From positions 15,314,001 to 15,378,000 of the forward strand of contig CP075493.1 in assembly GCA_021613535.1 (NCBI GenBank): a stretch of DNA of 64,000 bases. The letters are read 5' to 3'. Positions 22,523-34,382 of this stretch are shown here, piece after piece (position 1 is the stretch's first letter; each line of letters opens with the position of its first letter). Source of the DNA: Adineta vaga (taxonomy: Eukaryota; Rotifera). The translations under genes were made by a program, and so were the position numbers. The notes below the pieces were generated by a model. That model had not been told where the DNA came from. It worked only from the letters and a program-made list of their open reading frames with translations, and made no database searches.

Positions 22523-24649
22523 TTATTTTTTCACTTTGATTGGAGTTGTAGTTAGCTGTTGTTCATGCTCAACTGGTGGTCGAACGATGTTTTTCGGTTC
22601 AACAGAATCATTAGTAATATCACTTGGATTATTCTTATTTAGCTTTCCTGAAATTGCCTCTAAAACCACTAAAAGATCGGTTTCTATTGTACTAAAATCA
22701 CCGAAAGTATCACGATAATCATAAGCTATATTATCGTCTACCTGAAGTATAGTGTAAGCCTTCTCTAATCTTTCTTTTAAATCTTGCAATTTTCGTCGTC
22801 GATCTCGAATATAATCATCTTCAGCAAGATATTTATCAATCAAATCGCATCGTTGAATAGCAATTTGTCGTAGACGTTGTCGTACATTAGGACATACAGC
22901 AAAAACACATCCTGCGCGTAAAGATAGTGTTACATAGTCAATAAAGCGTTTGATCAATAAATGCCAATATGAATATATACTAATTAACATTTGTTTCACT
23001 GCTTGATCATCTGTAGAAATTGCTGCGAATAACAATTCATCATCCTCTTTATCATCAGTACCATCCGCAATGCAAAAACTTGTAGGTGCTGTAGTCGGTT
23101 CATTTCGCTCTAAAGGTCCTTTATATTTTTCTACGAAATCCATATAAGACGTATTAATTGTATATGGATCATTTTGATCCAATTCAATTAATTCTTTTAA
23201 TTGACTCAAGACGACTTCCTTTTTCTCATTCATATATGTACAGGTAACTTGATGAAATATACGTATAATTTTTGACAACAAAGCATTGTCCTTACACGCA
23301 TCTTCTTCCTCTTGCGATAGTTGATAAACTGTTGTAAGAAAACAGTCGTTAATAAGTTTGTTTGTAGCATCCCATAATTGATCAAGTTTATCACATATGA
23401 ATTGTTTCAACATAGAGCTACAATGAAAGTTTGGTAATTGCTCACCAGAACATTTAACCAATTCTTGTTGGACTTTTACACGATATTCATTTGAAAATAA
23501 TTCTCTCCGTTGTTTTCGTATATTTTTTCTGAACGTTACAAACTTTTGATGCAAAATATTTATTGTGCTAATACGTTCTCCACGATTTGAACCCATAAGT
23601 CGTACTTTTAGAATTTTTTCGACGTATGCATCAACTAGTTCATTGTAAGCTGTTAAACGTGCTGCAGTTGTTCGTAGATCTGGAGGCAATTTCGATATTT
23701 GTTCATCGACTTCGACTAACTGAATCTGTATGTTGTGTCTAATATTTGGAAATGTTTCCTTGACATGATCAGAATACAAAACTGTTAAACGATTAATCAA
23801 TGCATCAATACCAAGACAGTTTTGTGGAACAGAAAGTAACGCTGGATGTTGATTGAAAAATTCTTGTTCACGATTGCGTGCATCTTCTAAGGAAATATTT
23901 TCGTCTGTGCTACGATTACGAACGGCAACAAAACCTAATTTCAAACGAGTTACATCGTGTCTATTCATTAGCAGTTGTTTCACAAGCGTTTCCTGGTCAG
24001 TAGCTAGATCGGATTTTGTGATAACACCAATTGTTCGTTTTCCTGATGGATCTACTTCACGTGCTAATGACAATGATTCAACCGTTGCAATATCGACGTT
24101 AGCAGGAAATACACATAGAATAACACTACCTTCTTGACTAATATATTTCTTAATTAACTTGATTGTTTGCGTATAAATATCTCCTGGTTGATCACCCATA
24201 GGATAGCGTGCAATACCAGGTAAATCGACAAGTGTTAAATCACGAACATGAGGATCTTCAACTTGTAATTCAATCAAATCTTGAACAATATTCTTATTAT
24301 TACCAGCTAAATGCCTGGTTTCTTCTTCGATATATCGTGGCATAATCAAATTTGCTTCATTCAATATAACTTTTCGATTACCATCATACACACGATATAC
24401 AGTTCGTTTACTAGATTTACGTAATCTTAATACTAATGGACATCTTGTTACAATACCAGAACCTTTAGGAAGTTCAACTAACGATAAAGATTCTAATAAT
24501 GTTGTTTTACCACTTGACTGATCCCCCACTACAACAACATTTGGAAAAATAATACCAGCATTGTCCATTGATAATAGTGGTCGAACTTGATCAATTTTAT
24601 CCATTAAAGGACGAATACTTTCATCATATGCTTTTGTAAATGTATCCAT
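22523..24649 (-). CDS. Mx-like dynamin-family GTPase
   Basis: One uninterrupted exon of 708 residues, starting at the ATG at 24649. Dynamin-family GTPases polymerise on membranes or on foreign complexes and use GTP to remodel them. The G1 motif GDQSSGKTT is at 42-50, DLPG (G3) at 142-145 and TKSD (G4) at 211-214. The middle/stalk region follows, and the C-terminal ~120 residues (RQIAIQRCDLIDKYLAEDDY and the helix after it) fit a GTPase effector domain. There is no PH or proline-rich domain, which with the length points to the Mx/antiviral-type branch rather than endocytic dynamin. The absence of introns contrasts with most neighbours. Hairpin 6 lies at its 3' side. Confidence 0.9.
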   Translation of the reverse strand: MDTFTKAYDESIRPLMDKIDQVRPLLSMDNAGIIFPNVVVVGDQSSGKTTLLESLSLVELPKGSGIVTRCPLVLRLRKSSKRTVYRVYDGNRKVILNEANLIMPRYIEEETRHLAGNNKNIVQDLIELQVEDPHVRDLTLVDLPGIARYPMGDQPGDIYTQTIKLIKKYISQEGSVILCVFPANVDIATVESLSLAREVDPSGKRTIGVITKSDLATDQETLVKQLLMNRHDVTRLKLGFVAVRNRSTDENISLEDARNREQEFFNQHPALLSVPQNCLGIDALINRLTVLYSDHVKETFPNIRHNIQIQLVEVDEQISKLPPDLRTTAARLTAYNELVDAYVEKILKVRLMGSNRGERISTINILHQKFVTFRKNIRKQRRELFSNEYRVKVQQELVKCSGEQLPNFHCSSMLKQFICDKLDQLWDATNKLINDCFLTTVYQLSQEEEDACKDNALLSKIIRIFHQVTCTYMNEKKEVVLSQLKELIELDQNDPYTINTSYMDFVEKYKGPLERNEPTTAPTSFCIADGTDDKEDDELLFAAISTDDQAVKQMLISIYSYWHLLIKRFIDYVTLSLRAGCVFAVCPNVRQRLRQIAIQRCDLIDKYLAEDDYIRDRRRKLQDLKERLEKAYTILQVDDNIAYDYRDTFGDFSTIETDLLVVLEAISGKLNKNNPSDITNDSVEPKNIVRPPVEHEQQLTTTPIKVKK

Positions 24650-25437
24650 TGTTTTGTGATTTGCACAAATGATTTTTCAAAGTTTGGTTTTGATTGAATT
24701 ATTTGAATACCGAAGTAATAAAAATTCTTTGACTGATTTTTTCATCTTCGTTTGCTCGTATATATACTATTTCGTCGTAGTCGACAGTGAGCAAATGTGG
24801 GTTTTTCTCCAAAACAATTTCGATTTGTTGTTGGAAGAACTCCAAAGCGTAATTGATTTTACCTTTCAGCCGCACTTTTTCCAACCATTTCACCGCATCA
24901 TAAAAATTTCCAATTGTCAGCACACAACACGGTAGCTATTCGTATGTCTTTTTCGATCAATAGAATAGACGAACATTTTTATGGTTCTCTTTAACGTAGA
25001 CGACAGTGTTTCTAATGGAAATCTAAAACAAAATGTATTTGTACATTTTATTTTCGTGAGCATAATGTATCAAAGTGTACATATGTAGTTTAGTGTAATG
25101 TAAAAAAACGAAAAATAGTAGATTGCTCATGTTTTTCTTTTGTAAATAAAGGAAACTATATCAGATGAACAAATAAACAATAAATGCAAGAAAAATTGTT
25201 TATCCAACATACACACAAAAATCAACACAATACGAAACACAGTGTAATTTGTGTATGCAAAGTGTATTTTGTACACTCTGTTTTTCGGACTAAGTGTACA
25301 GTAGAGTGTATTTCGAGAATAGCAGGTGTTCTGTACATTTTGTGTTTGCTTGGTACACTTGCCATTAGAAACACTGGTAGACGATTTGTAATTTTGTTTA
25401 CAATAACATTATGAATAAAGTGTACTATACAAAAAAC
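24650..25437. other. Dynamin 5' flank with a short coding-like frame and AGTGTA repeats
   Basis: A minus-strand open stretch (24923..24699) reads protein-like (DAVKWLEKVRLKGKINYALE) but has no ATG and ends in TAA, so it may be an old exon fragment. From ~25065 to 25430 the word AGTGTA/TACACT recurs about ten times in both orientations without a fixed period. No promoter motif was identified. Confidence 0.35.
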
Positions 25438-25497
25438 TCGAGGGTAGGGTGGGTGTGGGTGTATTTATTCTGATTTCACACCCACCCACACCCTCAA
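25438..25497. repeat. Telomere-like hairpin 7
   Basis: GAGGGTAGGGTGGGTGTGGG pairs with CACACCCACCCACACCCTC across ~14 bases, one of the best stems in the window. It lies ~425 bases downstream of the astacin stop codon. Confidence 0.88.
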
Positions 25498-25577
25498 ATA
25501 GTAAAAAATGTTTTATTGAAAGTAGACAGTGGATTTTTAACTTATATATTTAAGAAAGTATATTTGTTTTTGTAAGA

Positions 25578-25680
25578 ATCCAATGGAATCAAAAAAGGAT
25601 CTATCGGAATCCATAGGAATCTATCGGAGTCCAAAAGAATCAGTTAGAATCATTGGAATCTAAATTGACCGGATTCCGCT
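25578..25680. repeat. Degenerate GGAATC-rich short repeat
   Basis: Six or more loose copies of a GGAATC(T/C)ATCGGA-like unit follow each other between AT-rich flanks. The period is irregular (about 14-22 bases), so this is a decayed tandem array or chance enrichment. Confidence 0.4.
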
Positions 25681-25921
25681 CTTTCCCCCTTGCTCCGCCA
25701 TCTATGGTGCAAGTTATATGCATAAAGAAATTTATTTATTTAAAGAAAAAATTCAAAAACGTTGTCGGATATACGTATGCTGAGTTTTAAATAATGGCAT
25801 AAGAAAAAGTCATTATAAGTATATAGTGAAGTTTACTAATTGTCTGAATGTCATCATGCAATGAGGATCCGATATTTGCTAACTCAAGAGTAACTGTATT
25901 CAATCCTGATGCTATGAGTGT

Positions 25922-27344
<1,423 letters not shown>

Positions 27345-27743
27345 AGAAAAATTATGTATTTTTCAATTACAATCGTAGTGAGTAGATTTTCTTCTACGAC
27401 TTTTCGAAAGAAACATCGTCTATTTATTTGAGATCTTTTTTTTTATCATAAGAAATTTCCAACTAATAAAATTTCATCATGACTTTTATTATTATTAGTC
27501 AAAGATAAAAATGTAATCCATTTAATTTTTGTTCTCACGTTTAAAGTTTCTTTCCAGCTCTCGTATTTTATTTCCAACAAAGAGCATTAAAATATCGGTA
27601 TGCAATCCACATCCATTCATACTCTCACCCTCATAATCATATTTGATTTTGATTTTTAACAAATAAAACAATTTCTAGAGAATATTATAAAAGATCATTA
27701 TTACCTGATTATGTTTGTTATGATATTCAACAATGTCTATCTT

Positions 27744-27770
27744 TAGTGTACTCGGAAAGTGAGTACACTA
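27744..27770. repeat. Perfect 10-bp inverted repeat next to a GTCC-rich run
   Basis: TAGTGTACTC and GAGTACACTA face each other across GGAAAGT. Directly after it comes a short GTCCGTCCGGCCGTTTGTTC run. A single C-rich hairpin-arm-like stretch, CACATCCATTCATACTCTCA, lies ~130 bases before. Possibly the edge of an old mobile element. Confidence 0.5.
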
Positions 27771-28045
27771 TTAGAATCGGTCAGTATGTCCGTCCGGCCG
27801 TTTGTTCGATAACTTTTCAAAAATACAATCGATTGAGCTGAAATTTTGTGCATAGAGTTGTCTCATTCTATTCTTCAATATTTTTCTTTAAAAAAGAATT
27901 ATTACTTACGCGTTGATTCATTCGCTTTGCTATTTTTGTTTCCCATTTTATATTTAAATATCTATAGGAAGTAAAATACGGTGTATTTTTACTGCGAAGA
28001 AGATGAATCATCATTGGCGAATGACGATTAAATATATTCGCCATG

Positions 28046-28095
28046 AGAAAGGGTGTGTGAGTATTGAACTCTCTCACACTCATCCACATCTTCAG
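28046..28095. repeat. Telomere-like hairpin 8 (diverged)
   Basis: AAAGGGTGTGTGAGT faces CTCTCACACTCATCCACATC. It begins 37 bases beyond the stop codon of the receptor on the minus strand, so it probably lies in the 3' UTR. Confidence 0.6.
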
Positions 28096-28131
28096 AACAA
28101 TCCTTTATTATTAAACTAAATCTATGATGTT

Positions 28132-29205
28132 CTATTTAAGTGTAGCAGTAATAGCTATATCAGTCTGTCCCGGATACACTTTTTTCCTTTGTAATATTCG
28201 TTTAATTTCACGACGAAATCCACTGCTCGAAATAATAGATATATGAAAACTAGAAGCAAAAAACGCATACAATAATGTATGCGTAAGTTGACCGATAATT
28301 TTGTCAATGGCAAGATGAAAAGATGATTTGTCATATGTTTCAGTTACATGATCATAAATAATTTCTATTCCATATGGAAGAAATGAAATGATTGCTACTA
28401 TTGATTGAAGCATCAACATTAATGTTATTTGTGAATCTATTTGTTGAATTCGTGACTGTTTTCCAACTATAGCAGCGATACTAGCTTGTCGTTGAATAAC
28501 TTTTCGAAGAGATTTTCTTAAAAGATATGTAAGTGTAAACACAATCAATAATGGACCGAATTCCATAATAATTGCTTCGATGTAGTGATCAATTTCATCA
28601 TAAATTACAAATTGAGGATTACATTTTCCATTAACTAATGTATAAATGAAAAATCGATGACCAATGAGTAAAAGCCAAATGACAACGCATGCAAATACCA
28701 TTTTATAAGCCAAAGAAACACGATTACTCCATTTTCGTAACCCTGAAATAAACACGAGGTTTTTCTTTGATATATAAAGAAATACGATATACTTACAATT
28801 CGAACGTTGTGTTGATAGAATTCGATCCAATGTTGCAAGTGTGAAGAATGTAAATGATGTTAGAACAAAATAATATGAACTCATTTGTCGAATTTTACAT
28901 ATATATTCATAACGAGTTGTATAAACTGGAATTCCGTAAGCTTTTTCGATAACTCGTGTTAGAAGTACGAGATTGATGACAAAACAATCAGAAATTGTTT
29001 CAGCAAATAGATATACTGTATAAGCTTGTTTACGAAATGTTGAAGATTGAAATACAATTATATTGCCAATACAACCGATATTTCTCATAATGACTAGAAA
29101 CGTACCAATCCAAATGTTGATCAAGTACGGCATTACCGTAAGAATACCACCAGTACTACTACTGGCACGAAGTATTGTCGTTGAATTATTCTGTAGGATT
29201 AACAT
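28132..29205 (-). CDS. Rhodopsin-like seven-transmembrane receptor (peptide-receptor-like)
   Basis: The start is the ATG at 29205. A 54-base GTAAGT...TTTCAG intron (28796..28743) lies just after the DRY-like motif LATLDRILSTQRSN; it has no in-frame stop, so it could be retained. Spliced, the protein is 339 residues. TM1 contains the conserved Asn (RNIGCIGNIIVF), TM3 ends in DRI, TM4 starts after a basic loop (LRKWSNR), and TM6 follows QSRIQQIDSQITLMLMLQS. The last helix, near YAFFASSFHISIISSSGFRR, lacks the classical NPxxY. Two N-glycosylation-like sites near the N-terminus (NNS, and Thr/Ser-rich after it) fit an outer tail. The ligand is unknown. Confidence 0.82.
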   Translation of the reverse strand: MLILQNNSTTILRASSSTGGILTVMPYLINIWIGTFLVIMRNIGCIGNIIVFQSSTFRKQAYTVYLFAETISDCFVINLVLLTRVIEKAYGIPVYTTRYEYICKIRQMSSYYFVLTSFTFFTLATLDRILSTQRSNCKYIVFLYISKKNLVFISGLRKWSNRVSLAYKMVFACVVIWLLLIGHRFFIYTLVNGKCNPQFVIYDEIDHYIEAIIMEFGPLLIVFTLTYLLRKSLRKVIQRQASIAAIVGKQSRIQQIDSQITLMLMLQSIVAIISFLPYGIEIIYDHVTETYDKSSFHLAIDKIIGQLTHTLLYAFFASSFHISIISSSGFRREIKRILQRKKVYPGQTDIAITATLK

Positions 29206-30199
29206 TATCTCAAATGTATATTATACTTACGTTAGTAATGAATAGATATGAGTATGACATAGAATGCTCAATAATTTAGAGAAAGAAGAGAAAGATATAT
29301 TTTGTAACATAGATATGAATACAAAAATGGTTTTACTTATGATTTTCTAATTGAATAAATAATAATATCTGTCACCAACTATTTGTATCTTTTTAACGCC
29401 TAATCTCATACATCAGATTACGATTCTTCGTAAAGTAGATGATTAACCCTTTGGCACCGACGAACATATATTCGCGTGTTGAAGTTTTATGCATATTAGT
29501 GTCATTATGATACTATTTAAAGTTCAGGAAAAAAAGTAACTTTCTTCTTTTCTTACTATATGATGTCGCAACAATGTTGTCAAAATAAGAAGAAGAAAAA
29601 AATTGAAAAGTTCCTTTGAAGCAGTCTAATGTATGGAAAATGTCAACATGGATATATGTGTTTTTCGGCGACAAAGAGTTTATTTATAGATATTTGTGGC
29701 ACTACTTACTAAATATCGAAATCAAATTGATTCACCCTCTGAAATTTGTTTTTCTTTACATGCTTTCTACTTTTGAGGATTTTCACTTTGTACGAATGAA
29801 TATTTTATAATAATCAGGAATGTTTTTTCCAGCACAATAATCTCTCTTCTGACCGTATGTTTTCAGCTGTCATAATATATTATGAACAGTGAGTGACCTC
29901 TGCGATATAAAAAGCATTCATGTTAAAATAACAAATTGAGTAAATGAATTCGATATTAAATATGCTTTACAATGTTTTTCTTTATTTTGTCCTATAGTTA
30001 AACAATGATGTGGATGTAAATATTCTTTACAACATCTAAATCCTCAAGATAAGTTTTGTTTGAAATCAATTCAGAGAACGGAAAGTAAAAAATGTGCTTA
30101 TTGAGAGTTTCTTTTTGTCAATTCAACGAAAAAAATATATAATTAAATGTTTGTGAATCTTTACAGCATTTTATTGTCCGAAGAAATTTTCGTGTTTTT
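29206..30199. other. Intergenic, no gene seen
   Basis: AT-rich 5' flank of the receptor on one side and the decayed ADP-ribosyltransferase-type gene on the other. No convincing frame, hairpin or repeat. Confidence 0.45.
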
Positions 30200-31284
30200 A
30201 TTGGCAAAGCTCATGTTCGTATAATAGAATGTCTTCTGAACATGAAGAATATACGAAAATGTTGATGAATGTGTTGATTACATATCATCAAATAAAAATG
30301 AACAAATTCATCATCTGATTTCTGATTCATTAGCAAATCTTATTATTCCACTGATTTATGAAATATTTCAAATTAAGAAGATTTATATTTTTGATATGAT
30401 AGCAAACAATATTTAATAAAATCAAAGGTACTTTTACAGATTTGATAATACTGTGTGAGACAATACGACAGAATGCTTTGATTTATAAATAGAAATCTAT
30501 CATTAGAATCGAATTCATCATCAACGAATCTAATCGTACATATTCAAAATAAAATGCTATTTCTTGGTAGACACGTGATTAATTTTTATATCGAATATTA
30601 AACAATGTATTACGATTACAAGATATTGATATTTTATATAACATTGTTTTCTTTTATTGCTGATCTTCATTATCAATTGAAAGATTTACGTAGAAAACAA
30701 TCAAATTCTACGTTGTTACCTTCACTTGTATATCGTTTAGACAATTTATGAACAGAAATGAATTTGTCAACAAAATTCAAAATAATATTAGTGGATTTTT
30801 ATCAATTAATAGTTTTTTCTCTACAAGTACGAATAAAGTAGTTGCATTAACTTGATAAATGTCGGCAACCATTTGCTAATATCAAATTTTCAAGTCATCT
30901 GGAACAAGAAGATGAAGGACTTTTTTTCTATCACTATTGTTAAAGATTTGAATCGTCTGTCTAATAGTGAATGTAGAAGAAGATGAGGAATTAAATACAT
31001 TGACGGCCGATATTAGAAAAGAAATGGGAGATTTTCAAAAAGCTGAAGAATATATTCTAATGTTAATTAATAATTCATAAGATAAAGATTCATTGAGTAA
31101 AGTGCGATATTATTCAAATTTAGTAATGTATTATAATGAACAAATGAAATTTAATACCGTTTATAAAGCAATACCACCAAATCATTCTCGTATTCAACAA
31201 GTTGAAGAACAAAAATCTACGTATAGTATCCTGTACAAAGCAATGCATGAAAACAAATTCAAAAAATGTCAATATCAAAAATGA
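30200..31284 (+). pseudogene. Decayed ADP-ribosyltransferase/TPR-type gene
   Basis: Pieces that normally occur in order in bdelloid ART-TPR proteins can be read in changing frames. They are a stretch like SLANLIIPLIYEIFQIKKIYIFD (compare VPNVHDLTQLVIIIVYC in the gene at 50.6-52.7 kb), then RPFANIKFSSHLEQEDEGLF (the ExE region of the transferase), then TPR-like text (GDFQKAEEYILMLINNSQ, NLVMYYNEQMKFNTVYKAIP, PPNH). Stops and frameshifts separate them, for example TAA after NNSQ-like text and several between 30.3 and 30.9 kb. I call it a pseudogene. The order is convincing; exact edges are not. Confidence 0.58.
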
Positions 31285-32480
31285 GTCTACTTAAGATTTT
31301 GCGATTTTACTTGCATCATTTATCTTTTTAAACCAATTCGAAGCATGGATTTTTTATAAAAATATAAAATATATTTATAATCGAGAAATCAACATTATAT
31401 TAAAATTACAAGAAAATAGTAGAAAATAAACTTAAATTGGATATTTTTGAATCTTAAAATTTTTTAATGACTTCACTTTAATTAGAATGAGTTTGTTCAT
31501 GTCATTGACTTCAATGTGAATATGAGTTACTAACATAGACTTTAATAGTTCGCTTCTTCTGGAATGTTTTTTTGAACTTTAGTTTCATAGCAGAGAGATA
31601 GAAGAATAGACATATTTTTTTAATCAGTTATAACTTTAGCGGAAAACAAAAGCATTTAAGAACATGGATTAAATACAAAGAAGCAGAGAATAAAGTTGAG
31701 TGTAAATGACAGTATCGTTGTGTCGTCGACATATTGAGAAAAATGCTTTTTATAAACTGTAGACGAACCAAAGCACAATTACGCGAAGAATTAGTGTCAT
31801 TCCTCCATACAGACCCAATATGATGATAATCGCCTTCATCATAGATTCTCGTTCGGATATCAAATGAGCACAGCTTGAAGGGGTACATGCTGAAGGAAAA
31901 TTTGAATACGATATACGTTTACAAACCAATCGTCGACTGTGCTGGTAGGATAGTAGTGACTTCGAAGTGAAATATCAAGTGGATCGAGGGATGATAAGTT
32001 CTTGAAATTGATTAATTGAACACATATTTGGTTATAAAACAAGATAATGTTGATCAAAAGAGTGATTCAATTGGATTACAACCAAGAGCAAAGCCAAGTA
32101 GAATACTGCTATTAACATACACAGATTCTGTGAGACAAGTTGATTTTCAGGAAGAACTTTTTCATTGAATTGTGTATCATCAAAAACCTCTTGAATAATA
32201 ATATTAACTGCATGCTGTGCACTATAACAGACAGATTGTTGAGAAGTACTTTAGGAGAGATGAAGTCGTAAAAATATTGCTTCATTTTACTGCGAAACAG
32301 GGATCGGTGTAAACCTTCATTAGTCTAAGATTTTAAATGATTTACTTATCATCTGCAACATACATTAAAAAATGAATTATTTGAAAGTTTATTTTTAGAA
32401 CAAGAAAAAAACAGTTTCAGTTTTAGTTCAAGAATAAAAGATTTCTTTGATGATAAATTGAAAAATATTTAATAAGCCAA
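31285..32480. other. Intergenic, nothing recognised
   Basis: AT-rich DNA with short chance frames on the minus strand. It lies downstream of both the ART-type pseudogene and the small 58-residue gene. Confidence 0.4.
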
Positions 32481-32657
32481 TTATGTCTTTATTTCATCAT
32501 AAAGATCGTCTACTGCTTTGCTCACCTCTGGTACTAACTCTTTCTTGTCGGTGACCACAGAAATCGCTGCAGCTTCAGCCATTGCAACTAATTTTACCAG
32601 AGGCTTAGTAGCATTTATTGCATCGTTAACGATATTGGTAAACGGTTGATCAGACAT
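32481..32657 (-). CDS. Small 58-residue helical protein, function unknown
   Basis: A compact frame from ATG (32657) to TAA (32481) reads MSDQPFTNIVNDAINATKPL and continues with two Ala/Val-rich amphipathic stretches (LVAMAEAAAISVV, VPEVSKAVDDLYDEIK). The composition is acidic and helical, with no Cys and no signal peptide. The GC content is clearly above the flanks, as in a used coding region. A TATATAAA box lies ~90 bases upstream on the same strand, and AATAAA overlaps the last codons. It resembles no family I can name. A small, strongly transcribed cytosolic protein is my inference. Confidence 0.68.
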   Translation of the reverse strand: MSDQPFTNIVNDAINATKPLVKLVAMAEAAAISVVTDKKELVPEVSKAVDDLYDEIKT

Positions 32658-32743
32658 TGTTGTAATGTTTCAGTAACTGTTGGTTTTTCGAATATGTATT
32701 TCTGTTTCGATGATATTGAGTGTACACTACAAGAAATGAGCAG

Positions 32744-32751
32744 TTTATATA
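32744..32751 (-). promoter_or_regulatory. TATA box of the 58-residue gene
   Basis: TATATAAA on the minus strand, ~87 bases upstream of the ATG at 32657, with a GC-richer leader in between. One of only two clear TATA boxes noticed in this window; the other precedes the His/Gly-rich gene. Confidence 0.6.
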
Positions 32752-34382
32752 GTGTCTTCGATGACAGTGCAATTTAGTCATTCTCAGTATATACAATCAT
32801 CATTCTTTTATGAAATTTCCATCATAGAGAAGTAAAACCTATCGATCGTCTTCGTGCATGTCGTTGTTGTTATCTCCAACATATTTCATCCTTTGGTAAA
32901 AAACCCTCTATGAAACCTGACGTCACTTGATATGTACATACTCGCAGTCATATCAACAGAAATTTTTTTCTGTTCTTCTTGACTTTATTGAAGGCGTTAT
33001 GTAATAAAACACTCGATTTTTATTCCACTCAATAACAGACATTCGATTATTCTTCTTTTTTTTCTCTCGCCTCACATATAAATATAAGATACATACTTGA
33101 TATCATCTTCTCATACTTAGAAGCATTTATATTTATTTATAGTTGAGATATTGCTGAACATAATTATATAAATGTTCAATTGATTCTTTTCTTTTTCTAA
33201 TTATTTATCAAGATGAATAATGTGGAAAAACAAATTGAATTAATAGAGAGAAATTTTATAAAAATCAAACTTTCTCAATGAGTTTCATCAATTTTATCAA
33301 TGTGATAGATACTATGTATTGAAATTCGATTCAAAACACGAATATTTTATTCTTAATACTTAGAAAATGACAAATTAATAAATATTCTCAATTACAACAT
33401 TTTGTTATTTTAATGCATTGAATTAGATCAAGCTAAAATTGAAGAAGTTTTCTTTATTTTTATTTCCAATTCAATAATAATTTCACACGATATTTTCTTT
33501 TCTTAAGAGAAAAATGATGAGTCAGTTTAGATATCAGAATATTACATGCTTAATGGTACACCAACACCCTCTATTATCGAACCTTTTGATCCAACGATAA
33601 AATTCTAAGTTTGAATTATCTAAATATATCAAAACGATGATAAAGTGTCATTTTTTACAATACATGATCGAAAGTTCATTCTTTTCTTTTTAGATCCATC
33701 AGAATTCTTCAAGTTAATCACACTATCAACCAAGTAATAAGAATATATTGACTTTTAATAGACCAATGAGCTTCTAGAAGAATCATTTACAATATAGTAA
33801 ATTCCGTTTGATATTCACATTCATTATCAACTTGTACACATAATATTTTACAAATGTAAATAGAAACTAATATAAACAGACTTTTCATCTGATGCGAAGG
33901 TCGAATATAAATCAATTGATTCCATGATACTAACTACATTTTTCGTCATAAGAGAAATGACCATATAAGAACGTATGTTGATGCTTCATGTTTTACTAAA
34001 TTTGAAGGTTTTCAATTGATTGATGAAGATCTAATCCAATCTTGAATCACTGACGAAATAAACTATTCAACTGAAAAACAAAATGCTTCAGAGAATAATT
34101 AGAATAGCTTGTTTTAATCTAAATGTATTCTCTATATTCATTCGTAGTGAATATTATTTTATTGATTATTATAGAATAAAATATAATTTTTATAAGATTA
34201 ATTAAGCATGAAAAAAAATATTCAATTGAGAAAGTAAATGACTATAATGGAAGAAAAAGAAAAAGAAAAAACGAATTGATTAAATAATATATGATTAAAA
34301 TAAATATCAATGTTCAAAATAAAATGTTACTTAATATCATATCATTTAGCATTTTGGAAAATATGAAGTTCATTGGAGATTT
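32752..34382. other. Intergenic, no gene seen
   Basis: AT-rich sequence with many stops in all frames. A short start-like reading near 33212 (MNNVEKQIELIERNFIKIKL) stops at once. It may hold old gene debris, but nothing can be named. Confidence 0.4.

Noticed and set aside
24699-24923. Short coding-like frame upstream of the dynamin gene
   Set aside because: No ATG, a stop on both sides and no recognisable domain; mentioned only as possible debris.
27860-28089. Open frame running through hairpin 8 next to the receptor gene
   Set aside because: Its product has no motif, it includes the hairpin itself, and it lies in the 3' flank of a well-supported gene on the same strand.
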